This document shows positions 41,651 to 53,343 of a stretch of DNA of 64,000 bases, piece by piece. The stretch covers positions 208,982,715-209,046,714 of the forward strand of contig CM037877.1 of assembly GCA_021292165.1 (NCBI GenBank), given 5' to 3'. Position numbers and translations under genes: made by a program. Numbering within the stretch: the first letter of the stretch is position 1; the number at the start of each line of letters is the position of its first letter. The notes beneath the pieces are model-generated. The model saw only the letters and a program-made list of their open reading frames with translations. It did not search any database and was not told where the DNA came from. Source of the stretch: Shinisaurus crocodilurus (taxonomy: Eukaryota; Chordata; Lepidosauria; Squamata; Shinisauridae).

Positions 41651-42947
41651 GCAATCAATGGGGATAGAAATGATGTTTGTTGCAGTCAGCCTGGCTTGAG
41701 AGTGCACTGGTGGGGCCCTGATCCTGACCATACTTGGGGTAAAGCATCCTTCTTCCAAGTAGGGCTGAGGCAGGCCATGTCTTCTGGTCTGGGCTTTGGC
41801 TTGGCCTCATTGCCATCTCTGATTCTGGGGCTATTGTGGCAGACCTCGAGTTGATGGGTGAGTCCAGTCAGGTTGCCCCAGGTCCCCCTGATTCTGCAGG
41901 TGCCCTGGATGAATGGAACATCTTCTTTGGCTGTGATCTTGGGATTTACCTTAAGCTGCATTGACTCCCCCTGGTCCCAGGATTAAATAGAGGCCTTGTC
42001 CAATTCCATTCTTGAGTGTGGAATGGTTCTGACATTAACTTCCCACTTATTCCTTGAACATTACCATGGTCTTGTCACTTCATGAAGATTGTTTTGTACC
42101 AGAATTTTCCTGTTCCATGTTAGGATTGTGCTTACGTCACTTTTCTGAGACTTGTGTTCAGTTTGAAGCTCCCTGTGTCTTTCACTTTTACCATTCTGGC
42201 ATGGCAGGAAATGGAAGGGGTTTTCCAAAGAACTTTGTATCTCTTAAAGCAAGAAGAAATGTGAGGCATGGGATGAAACAGTGCCATTGCCACACCCTTG
42301 CAGACTTTGGCAAAGAAATCACATGCTCCGATCCATTGGCTGGTTGTTATGAGTTGGTTGCACACTAGTATACTGCTGATGCACAATTTGCTCATGGTAG
42401 CATGCAGGTTATTGGCGTTGGTTGTGCGCTGGAGCAATATGCCATGGTTCTTTACCTTCCCACGTGTTGGAACCCATTTCATAACACAGCTAAAAAATGA
42501 AAGTGCTGCAGCCTCAGAATCAGAGCCTGTGGTGTGCCTGGGCTAGGAGAAAAATGGGCAGTCCACACATAGTAAAGTTTATGTTTCACTGCTTCCCCTG
42601 GTTGGGAAGCCCTGTGTCACACCACAACTTCAAAAGCATCCATGTAATTTGATATTTCAGTGACATGGACACCTCAGTCCTCTGCTGCTCCCAGACCCAC
42701 TGGAGTGCGACTCGCCTGTGCCAATGTGGTACACTTTGAGGATCACAGCTAGAGGCTTCCATTGGCAGAATCCATTGACCAATTAAGGTAAGAAATTCAA
42801 ATGTAAACAAATTTTTATCCCACTCATGATTTTTTAAATGATTTACTCTGCTTGGCTGTTTATGAGAGGTTTATTTGTTTATGAGAGGCATATGAGAGTT
42901 TATGAGAGGTTGTCCAGTTAGTTAAGACTAAACCCTTTCCATGTGTT
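41651..42947. other. No gene recognised
   Basis: A 91-codon frame on the minus strand (41686-41961) has no identifiable domain. Elsewhere nothing is supported. Confidence 0.3.
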
Positions 42948-43019
42948 ATATGTTGTTGTTGTTGTTCTGTTGTTGTTGTTGTTATCGTTATCATTATCAT
43001 TATTATTATTATTATTTAA
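42948..43019. repeat. (TTG)n/(TTA)n compound microsatellite
   Basis: GTT units, then ATCGTT/ATCATT units, then ATT units. Single-base-step divergence as at 13256. Confidence 0.92.
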
Positions 43020-43576
43020 CTGGGAGACTGGCATGCTGCAAAGCAAAAGGCTGCCCTCCAGTGCCATCTTATTTATTTGGTTTCCAAAGAGTGGTTTTGT
43101 GTTTTGGAGTTCAGACACACACACACACCTCTGCCTTGTACCTAGGTTCTTGGGCAAGTTACGGTACTTTCCTTTTAGTCTCACCTGTTTGCCGTGTGGG
43201 AAATGAGTGTTTTGTGACCAGCCGTGCCCACCCTGACAGCCATTTTATGAATGGGTAAGCTCCCCCCGCTATGGCAGCAATTTTGTGAGAGCACACATTT
43301 GGGAACCCCTGATATAATGGGGGGGTGCATAAGCTTTGCTGTCATTATGCTGTCTGAAAAGCCCTATGTGTACAACTGTATGCATGAGGGCTCTTCTCCA
43401 AACATTTGGGAACCCTGCTGGAAGAACCTTCCATGAGTCCAGCTATATGTACAAGGTTCTTTTCAGACAATGCATGCATGTCCATCAGGGCTGGAGCCTA
43501 CTATCACAATGCTACCCCATGGCATGTGTTCATTGTGTGAATGTATAATGTATGAAAATTGAAAAAGGCCTCTGTC
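43020..43576. other. No gene; segment paralogous to 21050-21350
   Basis: 'ggcaagttacggtactttcc' with 'cctgtttgccgtgtggg' and 'agccattttatga' resemble 'ggcaagttacttttctttt ... agccattttatg' at 21205-21300. This is therefore a dispersed repeat of unknown class. Confidence 0.45.
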
Positions 43577-44080
43577 CCATACCCTCCAACATTTCACAGA
43601 TGAAAATAGGGACACACATGTGAATTTGTAAGAGGTATGGTTAAGCAACATGAAGGTGTGATCAAGAGGGCGTGGCCAGGCAACATGAGGGCGTGGCCAA
43701 GGGTATGGCCAGGCAACCAAAGGGCATGGTCAGGTACAAAAGTTATTAGAGGAAACACACAAAATCTTATATATTATAATTATTACATTATTATATTATA
43801 AATTATTTTATAATATTTTATTAGTGGCTTTTGTAATATTTTTCACCTTACTTAAACCCTTAATTGTTGATATCTGGTGCTTTTCATGAGGGAAGGTCAG
43901 TGCTTGCAGGGCATCTTTCTTTTTGTTTTAAAATTGTCAGGATTGGTCCTGGCATTTTCAGGGCAGTTGGAGAAGGAGAAGAAGGAGATGCGGAGGAGGG
44001 GGAGCTTTTGGGTGGGGGAAAATACAAAAGACACATTGGGGTTTGAGCCCCTTCAGCATTTGCTCCAACACCTCTGAGCT
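43577..44080 (+). repeat. Dispersed repeat, family C
   Basis: 'ccataccctccaacatttca' and the direct 'gggcgtggccaggcaacatg' units, then 'ggtgcttttcatgagggaag' and 'aaaattgtcaggattgg'. The first part recurs inverted at 52375-52515 and the second inverted at 51405-51475. Probably one hAT-like element by appearance; ends unresolved. Confidence 0.6.
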
Positions 44081-44200
44081 CTGGTTTTTAAGCACAAGGA
44101 GTAACTTTGAAGGGCTGAACAGCTTTGTTGTTTGTTATTGTGGAAAGGCCCCAGTTTAAAGCACTTTTTGTGCTCTATTCACACAATTTAGATTTAAAGA

Positions 44201-44304
44201 AACACTTAAACTGGAATAATCTTACAGAATTTAACTAACTTGAATTAAGTTAAACACTTAAACTGGAATAATCTTACAGAATTTAACTAACTTGAATTAA
44301 GTTA
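44201..44304 (+). repeat. Perfect 52-bp tandem duplication
   Basis: Two consecutive copies (44201-44252, 44253-44304) starting 'aacacttaaactggaataat' with no difference between them. Recent local duplication or an assembly effect. Confidence 0.9.
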
Positions 44305-44395
44305 AAACAAACAGTGCACAGTTACTCCTAGGAAGTAAGTACAAATGTCTTCAATGGGTCTTACTTACCCTGGGGGCCTGGTCAGAGGCAGCAGG

Positions 44396-44412
44396 TAGTG
44401 CGTGTGCACGCA

Positions 44413-44443
<31 letters not shown>

Positions 44444-44464
44444 GCGCGCACACATGTGTGTGTG

Positions 44465-44512
<48 letters not shown>
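44396..44512. repeat. (CA)n/(GC) alternating purine-pyrimidine tract
   Basis: CA runs broken by CGCG and a TGTGTGTG stretch. It is almost uninterrupted alternating purine-pyrimidine for over 110 bp. Open frames across it are artefacts. Confidence 0.93.
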
Positions 44513-44513
<1 letters not shown>

Positions 44514-45027
44514 CCTCTGTCTGTTCCAGGGTCTGTTCAGGACAAAATCCAGCTTGCTAGAGGAGGCAGTAGTGGCTCTGCATAACAAATCAAGACTTTT
44601 GCATAACAAAGTAAGTGTGGTGGCTTAAGTGTTTGCAGGATGGCTTAAAGTGTTTGCAGGAGCCTCCCTGCAAATTGGGGCAATTGGAGAGTATGCTGTC
44701 CCATAGAAATCAGTGGAGTTGTGACTAAAGGAGGCCTCATTGCTTTCAGTGGGAGTTACTGCTGCCTATCTTTATTTGTCTCTTGGAGTTCACCTTTAGG
44801 CTTCAGGAGAGTCTTCTACCAGTAATCTCCCTTCTGTTTGTCTGTACAGAATTTCGCTCTTGAGCCTGAATAGAGCCCACGTGGCAGGACAGTGGAGACC
44901 AAACCTGCCTTGACTGACTGCAGTTTCTGAAAACCACAATTAATCCAAACAATAACCATTCTCTTGCAAAAGAAAGGTTCAGCAGTGACTGTGTTTCCCC
45001 AAAAAGATTTGGCTTTTAACATTTTTG

Positions 45028-45059
<32 letters not shown>

Positions 45060-46207
45060 CTGTCTGTCTGTGTTTGTATTGCTTAAAATAGAATCTGGCA
45101 CACAACGTCCTCAACAGGATTTCCCGGAAGCTAATAAGTCGTGTATGAAATAATTCACAATGCTGTTTACACTGAGCAAGGAGAGGGTGGGGAGGTGAGG
45201 AGTGGAGGATGCCGTGGAGGTGCCTTGTGTTCCAGACAGTTATTCCCCAAGCAGATGTACGAGTTGTAAACAATAATAACCGCAGTGCAAGTCTTCTGGC
45301 TTACAAGGGGGAGATGATACCAACCTCAGGAGGGGGCAGGAATCGACTCTTTCACCTGGCCTTTCCCGCTGTGAATGAAACCATAAGCCGGCCTTCCCCA
45401 GCCGGGTGCCCTCCAGATGTGTTGCAACTCCTGTCCTGGGAAGGCTGCCATAAGCTAGGCAGTCATTCTTTGCTGTTTCAAATAGGTCATTTTCTCACCC
45501 CATCCGGTGTGTGTGTGTGTGTGTGTGTGCGTGCTGTTGATATCATCATCATAATCATCTGTTCCCAGTATTTAGTCAGGGAGTCTTAACTGCAGCATAA
45601 AACCTTCCCGTATATCATGTTCATAGATTTTAAGGTCAGAAGGAACTGGTGTGAACATGAGTTTTTTAATCTTCAGCGTAGCAGAAGGTGGAGAAATTCA
45701 CCGATAATTCTTGCATTGGGCACATTAACCTGTGACTGAACTACAGTGTATTTTTTGGAAATGCTCTCACAAGGGACTGTCTCTTGGCAAGTAAAGAATT
45801 GATTTACCCATTTGCCATCTCCCACTGCAGTCATATATTTGGGGAGACTTCACTACTGATATATACTCGCAGTTTCTCGGGCCCAAATGACTTGTTACAT
45901 GTCCCCGCCAGCATCTTTGCTCTCATGTTCTCGTTGTCTCACCGGAAGCAGATTCTGGAGGTTGCGAGTTTCAGTGTGGAAAACAGTGAAGAAGGATGCC
46001 TTGCCTAACCCTTTCCCTGCCATCTGTTCCTTTGCTCAAACCCTGCTCCTCCCTACAAGCCACTTTTCGCCCTGTGGGAGAAAATATGCCAGTACCTGTA
46101 TCTTTTCCACCATGGGCAAGAGGCAGCTTGGGGCATGATTTTGAGCGGGAACATGATATAACCCACCTGCCCCACTGCCCCTGCCACCGTACCCTCACTG
46201 AAACTCA
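44513..46207. other. No gene; microsatellites and a short MITE
   Basis: (GT)n at 45033-45059 and 45507-45530. A 60-bp reduced family P MITE at 45390-45453 ('ggccttccccagccgggtgc'). The remainder shows no recognised frame. Confidence 0.45.
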
Positions 46208-46371
46208 CAGCCTCTGGAGCAGTGTTCTCCAACCTTGGGTCCCCAGATGTTTTTGGCCTACAACTCCCAGCATGCCCCAGCCAGCGTAGCGTAGCTGGCT
46301 GGGGCATGCTGGGAGTTGTAGGCCAAAAACATCTGGGGACCCAAGGTTGGAGAACACTGCTCCAGAGGCTG
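46208..46371. mobile_element. Perfect 78-bp inverted repeat (palindromic hAT MITE)
   Basis: 46208-46285 is the exact reverse complement of 46294-46371, with an 8-base loop. The core (46220-46359) begins CAGTGTTCTCCAACCTTGGG and has the hAT MITE layout of 19158-19293. The perfect symmetry continues 12 bp outside the CAG...CTG termini, where a transposon should show direct, not inverted, repeats. The flanks match as direct repeats only 6 of 8. No arm mismatch means very recent formation or repair. Confidence 0.92.
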
Positions 46372-48411
46372 CTTTTGATTAAGAAAAGAAAATGGGAAAA
46401 AAGATGCATGCACTGTGTGGCCACCTCAGTGCATGATGAATTCCAGGTCCATCAGCCCATGACAAGGTGATCATGTGCATGTGACTGCCACATGCTAAAT
46501 TAAGCCCAGAATTAGAATTTGGCACACCCTTGTACTTGCTGCAGTATCAAGGTTGGCAGTGAAATGCCAAAAAACCGATCCAGTCTGAAATTGAATACAG
46601 CAGCCTTGCCATATATGCTGATGTGCTTGGAACATTTCCCCACAGACATCATGTGTTGGCCTTGAGAACAGGCCCTAGGACTTATTGTGGTGTGCCAGTT
46701 GTGTGTACCGATGTGCAGCTTATTGCACAGAACGGTGTGCATAATGCATCCGTAGGCCCATGATTGCAACTCAGTGTGATCATTGTGATTGTATACTTGA
46801 ACTTCACTTGACCATTGTACTCATTGGGCTGGATCCATGACATTGAATTCAGTATATCCCCCCCCCCCCCAGGGTGTAATAATAGTAGCAATCATTCATT
46901 TTCCCCATGGATAACATTCTGAATATTATTGTGCTTCCAGCTTCAGCATTAAGTCACTGAAGCTCAGTTTTGGGATGAGTACATGTTGGCATGGCATGCC
47001 TTCAGTCCTGTGCACCTTGAGCTCAGATCTGTTTAGCATACACTGGATGATCTGGAGCAGGGATTCTTATAGTGCAGTGCTGTGCTATGCTATGCATGTA
47101 TACTCAGAAGTAAGCCCCATTGAAGCCAGAGGGACTTACTTCCAGGTAAATGGGTAAAGGATTGCAGCCTAAGATGGTGGTCCATGGTGCACTTTCAACT
47201 GGACCCCAAGAGTATGATGCAATAATAAAGCAGGGATGGGAAACATGGGTCACATGGGGGTTCTGCAGCTCCTGCTGCCCCCCTATCACGACCACCACAC
47301 TGCCAAATTCAGAATTTTTTTAAATGAAAAAAAAAAAAAAGAAGAAGGATCCGTAGCACCAAAACAATCAAATTAACTTGCAAACAAGCTAATTTGACCT
47401 TTTTGACGCTCCCTAGCGCTATGGACACCTCATTATTTAAAAAAGAAAGGAAAAGATTTCAGTGTCCCATGGAATGCAGCCTGCAAGGTGGGGGGATCCA
47501 GTGCATGGAAATGGCACCTGGACCTCCTGCACTTGCCCACCCCTGTAATAGAAGAAACAGTGATGAACATTTGTTAAGTGGAACTCATCAGTGATCTAAG
47601 TGGGGCAGTGAAGCCATTGGCCCCACTCTGGCTACAAGCCTTGGTATCAGTCTTGCTAACATCCTCCAGAAGCATCACTTGCTGCGTCTGCCCAGCCAGT
47701 GACAGGCTTCTGAAAAGAACATAAAGAAAAAAAGAGAAGAGAACTAGGTTACAGAAAGCCATTTTGTCTCATTCTCGTGAGACAACATCCAGAAGTGACT
47801 TATGCTTGGCAGTCAAAAATATACCCCTTGTACAACTGTTTCCTTCACGGGATTCAACCACGAGCTGCACAGAGGCCCATAAGTCCCAATAAGCAGGCCC
47901 TATAAAATTTTGCAGCCATTATAATTCACAGTGCACAGTTCCTTCTCTGACTATTCCCTCCTGATTAGTGATGTTATCATGGTGCCACCTTCAAGGTAGT
48001 GATTCATGGAGGCAAGGCTAGGCTGACTTTAATGGGAGCTTCACTGATTTGTGGCTTTTCTGACTCTCTGGCATACCGGTGAGCTGGAAAGCCATTTCAG
48101 ACAAACATGAAAGGGCCAACTGTAAGTGGAAGGGATCTAAAGAAGTGACTTTTGCCTTTGTCTGGCCTTCTCTATCTAGGCATGACCTAGGAACAGACGG
48201 AGCTGATTTATGCTGGGTCAGATTATTCATCCCTCTAGCCCCGTATTGTCTGCTCCGACTAGCAGAGGCTCTGCAGGGCTGCTGACAGAGTGTCTTTCAC
48301 ATCACTTGTCATCTTGTCCTTTTTAACTGGAGATACCAGGGATTGAGAGCTTTTCTGCATGAGGCATTTATTGAGCTTTACTACATGAGGTCCTTTTTGT
48401 GTGCTCATCAT
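46372..48411. other. No gene; fragments only
   Basis: A C-run at 46859-46870 and a poly-A run at 47324-47340. 47085-47170 holds a 'tactcagaagtaagcccc ... gggacttacttcc' palindromic MITE fragment. 47228-47280 is a hAT-like left end ('gcagggatgggaaacatgg'). No recognised frame. Confidence 0.4.
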
Positions 48412-48955
48412 TCTGTACTCACAGTTGTTTACGGGTTCTTTAGACAACATTGTGACCCTCTAGTTTCACTTCTGTTTTTAAACAGCACTTCCAGGGAGGG
48501 TTTTTTAAAAAAAGCAGTGGAAACGTGGTATTATTTGCAAAAGCAAAAGAAAATGCTTTTTTTACTTGTGTATTTGCACTATTCCATTATACCATAGTGC
48601 CACCTAGAGGTTATGTAGTGGAAAAGCAGGAAAGGAAACATTTTTTGTGTAGTGCTCAGATCTCAATTCTGCGACAAAACCAAAAGTAGATATAGCAGCT
48701 TAACAGCCTTGTTTAGAAAAGCTCATTGTGCACTCATGGTTGTTTACAGGTTCTTTACACAACATCGTGACCCTCCAGTTTTGCTTCAGTTTTTAAACAG
48801 CACTTTCAGTGAGTTTTTTTAAAAGCAGGGAAATGTGGCATTATTAATGAAAGCGAAAGAAAATGCCTTTTCTATTTGTGTAATTGTGCTATTCCGCTAT
48901 ACCACAGCTCCACCTAGAGGTTATGTAGCAGAAAAGCAGGAAAGGCAACACTCTT
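48412..48955 (+). repeat. Diverged tandem duplication, period about 315 bp
   Basis: Copy 1 (48412-48643) and copy 2 (48727-48955) share 'ggttctttagacaacat' / 'ggttctttacacaacat', 'gtttttaaacagcactt', 'cacctagaggttatgtag' and 'aaaagcaggaaaggaaac' in the same order. The offset at 'gttgtttac' is 315 bp. Roughly 85-90% similar by eye. Function unknown. Confidence 0.8.
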
Positions 48956-49147
48956 TGAGGCTAAGAACTTACCTGCTAAACCTTTCAAATATGGGACTGA
49001 TCATACTGCCCTGCAAATGCCACTCTCCCCCCTACCCCACATCTGTAACAATGCCCTGTCATTTCGTTGGCATTTTAAAAAAATAGATCTGTAAAGCCTG
49101 TGCACTCTTTCCCTCTCCTCTGGAGTGCACATCTCCTCCGACTGTAT

Positions 49148-49440
49148 ATTAGAATAATAGAAAAGTAGAGTTGGAAGGGGCCTACCAGGCCATCGAGTCC
49201 AACCCCCCGCTCAATGCAGGAATCCAGGTCAAAGTATCCCCGACAGATGGCTGTCCAGCTGCACCTTGAATGCCTCCAGAGTGGGAGAGCCCACCATCTC
49301 CCTAGGTAGTTGGTTCCATTGTCTTATTGCTCTGACAGTCAGGAAATTTTTCCTGATGTTTAGGTAGAATCTGGATTCCTGTAACTTGAGCCCATTATTC
49401 CGTGTCCTGCAAACTGGGATGATCGAGAAGAGTGCTAGTG
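49148..49440 (-). repeat. CR1 LINE C-terminus and 3' end
   Basis: 'gaaaagtagagttggaagg', 'aaccccccgctcaatgcagg', 'ggttccattgtcttattgct' and 'actgggatgatcgagaaga' are the antisense of the copy at 33476-33797. Same subfamily. Confidence 0.88.
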
Positions 49441-50704
49441 CTGAGCCAAAATATGTCCTCCAATTTTCTGAAAGTTTTCTTTTCCCATGAAAGAGGCTTC
49501 CATTGTTATGCCTTATCTTCAGGGTGCTTTCTACTTACGGTAATTTTTGTGGTGTTTCTGAGGTTACCTAATCACCAAGAGGTGGCTGAAAGCACTGCGC
49601 ATGTGTTTTCTTTCTATGATGTCTTCCCCTAGGCTTGAACTGAAGTCTGGGGAGTCAAGGAGGCTACAGTCTACTGTAGAGATGACTGTACAAGGAAAAA
49701 CAGGACACTTGCATATACTCCCCAGCTACCTCTTGAGTAAGGTAAGCACAAGAAACCCAAACCCAACCCATGAGAATTTCTCTGAGATTTTCTTCACCAT
49801 TGAATTTCTTTTCAAAAGTAATTTATTTTCTATGAAACTGAATGGGAATGGTAACACACACACCCCTACCCCCAAAAAATGTGGGATAATTTTTTTGGCA
49901 TTGCACTGTTTATAGGTCTTTAATTACTCTTTAGTAATACATTGTGCAGATAAGCACTTACTGACCATGTGCTGTCTTCTCTGACTACGCCTTACCCACA
50001 TGTCTAGGCTCTGTGAAGACCTGCCCTGACACCAGTGGTGGCCAACCTTTTTGGCACATGTGCTGCAAATCAAGTCCGAAGTATAAGAGAGCACCAATCT
50101 AGTTCTCTCTGCAGTACAGACCTACTTCCTATGCCGTGGTGTAGTTTGGGCTCTAGTCTACCGAGCCAGGGAGCAGGCAGCAGCCTTGCATCTTGGGAGA
50201 AGCAGGCAGGAGTGCAGCCCTGATGCTATGCCATAGCTAAGCCCATGAGCCCTCCTGCTCTCATCCAGCGGTGCCATCCTCCCGCTTCCCCACTGCCCAA
50301 GCCACACGTATAGACGGGCCAGCCCTGACATATGCTTTCACTTCCATTTCAATATGTGGTTTACTTTCCAAGATATAGCATTTTGGGCAGGTTGCAGTAG
50401 GCCTAGCCTGGGCCTGCAGAAGCACCTGGCACCCTCAGGCCGCTGTCTGCCATTTTGATCTTCCCACAGCGTCCTGCAGCACCCGATGTAGCATCGGTCA
50501 GGGACATTTTGGGAAATTTGAATGATGGATGGCTTCCCAGACCCACCTGCTGCTGCCAGGTAAACCCATGGCTACGAGAGTAAGTAGACGGATGGGGCCC
50601 ACCACAGGGCAGTTTGCTGGCCCCACTCTAAATTAGAGATGGCTCTGGGTCCAGCCATATGTGCTCTCCATGTGGCATGGGGTAGAACAGGTTTGGGTAA
50701 CACA
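49441..50704. other. No gene; hAT-like end at 50033
   Basis: 'cagtggtggccaacctttttgg' from 50033 looks like a hAT left terminus, but I found no matching right end. The rest is unremarkable. Confidence 0.35.
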
Positions 50705-50844
50705 TGGCCCTCAGGTTTGCATGTGGCCCCCAAGGGTGACACCCCAGCGAAAGGGCATGTGGGGAGTCATTCCCATGCATTCTCTTTCCCTAGAAAATTG
50801 AGCTAGTATCACTGGGATGGGGGTGAGGTTAAAGCCTTTCCCCC

Positions 50845-51060
50845 AGCCAATGCCAGTTCCAGGTTTTTGAGGGCCCTCCGGCAAGACACTGCAATGGGCT
50901 CTCTTCCTCATTGAGTCTACCTTCTCACCTCCTTGTCACCAGCTGCTATTGCTCTCCATCCTCTTTTCGTCATTGCTCCCACTTGCTTGCTTGACAGGTC
51001 CCCCCCCCCCCAGCTGCCCAACCATGCCTACCTTTGATACTGGCCCTTCCCCCAGCGGTC
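50845..51060. repeat. Repeat family B copy, inverse orientation
   Basis: 'gccagttccaggtttttgag', 'ctcattgagtctaccttctc', and 'cgtcattgctcccacttgct' are the reverse complement of motifs at 10905-11100. Confidence 0.6.
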
Positions 51061-51087
51061 TACAGTTGGATTTGTGTGTATGTGTGA

Positions 51088-51545
51088 TACCCTCCAACTG
51101 TCCCGAATATATGGCTTATCCCTTTGTTATGCAAAGTCCTGAATTCTCCAGTGCCTCCTGCAAAGTGCTTTAAACCATTAGCTTAGCTGCAATTTTGCTG
51201 ATGGCACCTTTAAGAAACAGTAAGCAGGGAGGGAACAGACACTACTAGACACTACTACCCCCCCCCCTGCCTGAAAAGGAGGTGGAGGCGGCACCAGCTG
51301 ACTCTTTGCCTCTAACAGGTGAGTTTACAGTGTCAGAAGGAAATGCAAGGAAGTTTCCCTTCTCTCTGAAGCTCCGTGTCTGGGGTGGGTGGGTAAACTT
51401 CACCTGTTGAATTTGTGCCAATCCTGACAATTTTAAAACAAAAAGAAAGGGATTGCCCTGCAAGCACTGACACCCCCCCCCATGTTTACACACTTTCCTG
51501 TGAGTAAGTCCCATTGAACGTACTAATAGGACTTACTTCTGAGTA
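51088..51545. repeat. Family C fragments
   Basis: 'gataccctccaactgtcccg' at 51088 is a related left end. 'ccaatcctgacaattttaaa' at 51419-51438 is antisense to 43930-43955. 51500-51565 carries the 'taggacttacttctgagtac' plus 'catgcataggattgcac' MITE end. Confidence 0.5.
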
Positions 51546-52374
51546 CACATGCATAGGATTGCACGGTTACTCTGTTTTCAGAGCAGTGGTAAATTTTACT
51601 TGGCTCTAGTCTACCTGTGTAGTGTACCCCGTGTGAAAGTCTTTTTCTAACACATGCTGAAGTGCCATGGAGAAAGCTCTCTACAGTAATGATTAGGATT
51701 ATTCTGCAGGGATTTTGGGTGTTTTTTTTTAAAGCATTAGAAATTTTTTAAAAATATTTTTTTTGCAGAAAACACACCCTCCTCAAGAGGAAGAAAGAAA
51801 AAAATCCCAACTACCTCAAATAGCAGCAACAAACATCATCATTCCATTTTGGCATTTTTGTTCAGCTACAGTGTTGTTCTTGTTTTTTTTTTAATAAAGT
51901 TCAAAAGAGCTCACATGTTTTTTTCTGAGTGGAAAAAATAGGAGCTTGTAGGGTGGGCCTGTGAACCACTTTGCACACTCAGAGTATTCTAAATATTAAA
52001 TATTATTATTTCTTTGGCAAAACTACTAATGAGAACAAAGTCACCATGGAGGGATCCATTTTTAAAGTGGGAGGGAGATCTTTCAAACAAGGAGTTTCCT
52101 GCACAATGTGGGGAAAGTAGGCTGAAAGTTATGTTTGACTGAAATAATGCCATATTCCTCCCCGGTTTACCCCTTCCTACCATTTGTTGTTGCCTCTATA
52201 TTACATTTTAGATTGCAAGCTCTTTGTTGCAGGGAAGTGTTCTCTTATACTCGGTAAAGCACCATGTGCATTGATGGTACAATAATAATGACAACAACAG
52301 CAATCACCATCATGGGTCTGGATGATGGTGGCTTCAGAGTGGTCAGAGCCCTTAAACAGAGCATCCTGGGGTGG
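51546..52374. other. No gene; T- and A-rich stretches
   Basis: Homopolymer-rich 51715-51800 and 51880-51900. No coding frame. Confidence 0.3.
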
Positions 52375-52515
52375 GTGGCTATACCCTTGGCCACACCCTC
52401 ATGTTGCCTGGCCACGCCCTCTTGATCACACCTTCATGTTGCTTAACCATACCTCTTACAAATTCACATGTGTGTCCCTATTTTCATCAGTGAAATGTTG
52501 GAGGGTATGTCCTCA
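52375..52515 (-). repeat. Family C copy, inverted relative to 43577
   Basis: 'cctggccacgccctcttgat' and 'gtgtgtccctattttcatc' are the reverse complement of 43590-43720 with only about two substitutions over some 130 bp. The copies are 8.7 kb apart. Confidence 0.8.
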
Positions 52516-53104
52516 GACCAAGCAAATGCTAAGACAGGTTCTTTCTATGGAGAGCCCTCAATGTGGTGAGGGTCTAAAACAGCAAGGACATTCACTGTTT
52601 GTAAATTAAATTGCAAAGTTTGGGTTGCCTTCCTGATGGAGAAAGGAGGCTGATTCATTATTTCCATTAGGCCTTGCCCCAGAGCTGCTGTCCCTCTAAC
52701 TAGGTCTGGAGCCCTCAAATCAGGAAGTGTTTCCAAGGCTACAGTACTTTGCTCACACTGAGCTGCGCAGCTGGGCATCTTTTCTAATTTTTGTGTTTAC
52801 ACTTCAACAACAGCTTATTATGACGACCATCCTTGCATTTAACTAGATGCTTGTCTTTTACAATTAGGCAGCCTCAGGGAGGGGGGAATGGTGCTGTTCT
52901 CATTGGAAGGAGAAGAGAGATAATAGTAAAATGCTATATAAAAAGAGAACTGGGAGGAAATACAAATGCTATTTGCCTCACAATCCGGAGTAAGATCAGC
53001 AATTAGCACTGCCAGATTAAAAGGCTACATGTTGAAATGGCAAAACCGAATGTCATGTAATCCAGTTCCCTGCCAGGGTTTCATCAGTGTTGAGCATTCA
53101 ACAT
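52516..53104. other. No gene recognised
   Basis: No repeat or coding motif that I can support. Confidence 0.3.
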
Positions 53105-53343
53105 TGCAACCAGTGTGGCGTAGTGGTGAGTGTGTTGGACTGGGACCCGGGAGATTCGGGTTCTAGTCCCCGCTCGGCCGTGAAACTCACTGCGTGACTT
53201 TGGGCCAGTCACTGACTCTCAGCCTAACCTACCTCACAGGGTTATTGTGAGGATAAAATGGAGAGGAGGATGAGGATGATTATGTAAGCTGCCTTGGGTT
53301 CCTTGCAGGAAAAAAGGTGGGGTTTAAATATAATAAATAAATA
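53105..53343 (+). repeat. MIR-like CORE-SINE, full length
   Basis: Head 'ccagtgtggcgtagtggtga', B box 'gggttctagtcc', CORE 'gtgactttgggccagtcac' and tail 'ttgggttccttgcagg' with (AAAT)n. CpGs in the head are retained (cccgctcggccg), suggesting a young copy. Confidence 0.92.

Noticed and set aside
41686..41961. A possible retroelement-encoded or host exon on the minus strand
   Set aside because: No recognisable motif or splice context; length is within chance for this composition.
43590..43735. Open frames rich in W-P-R-P-H with strong similarity between 43.6 and 52.4 kb
   Set aside because: The similarity is explained by a dispersed repeat in inverted copies; no start context or known domain.
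44382..44628. Cys/Val and Thr/His repeat proteins
   Set aside because: Artefact of the (CA)n tract.
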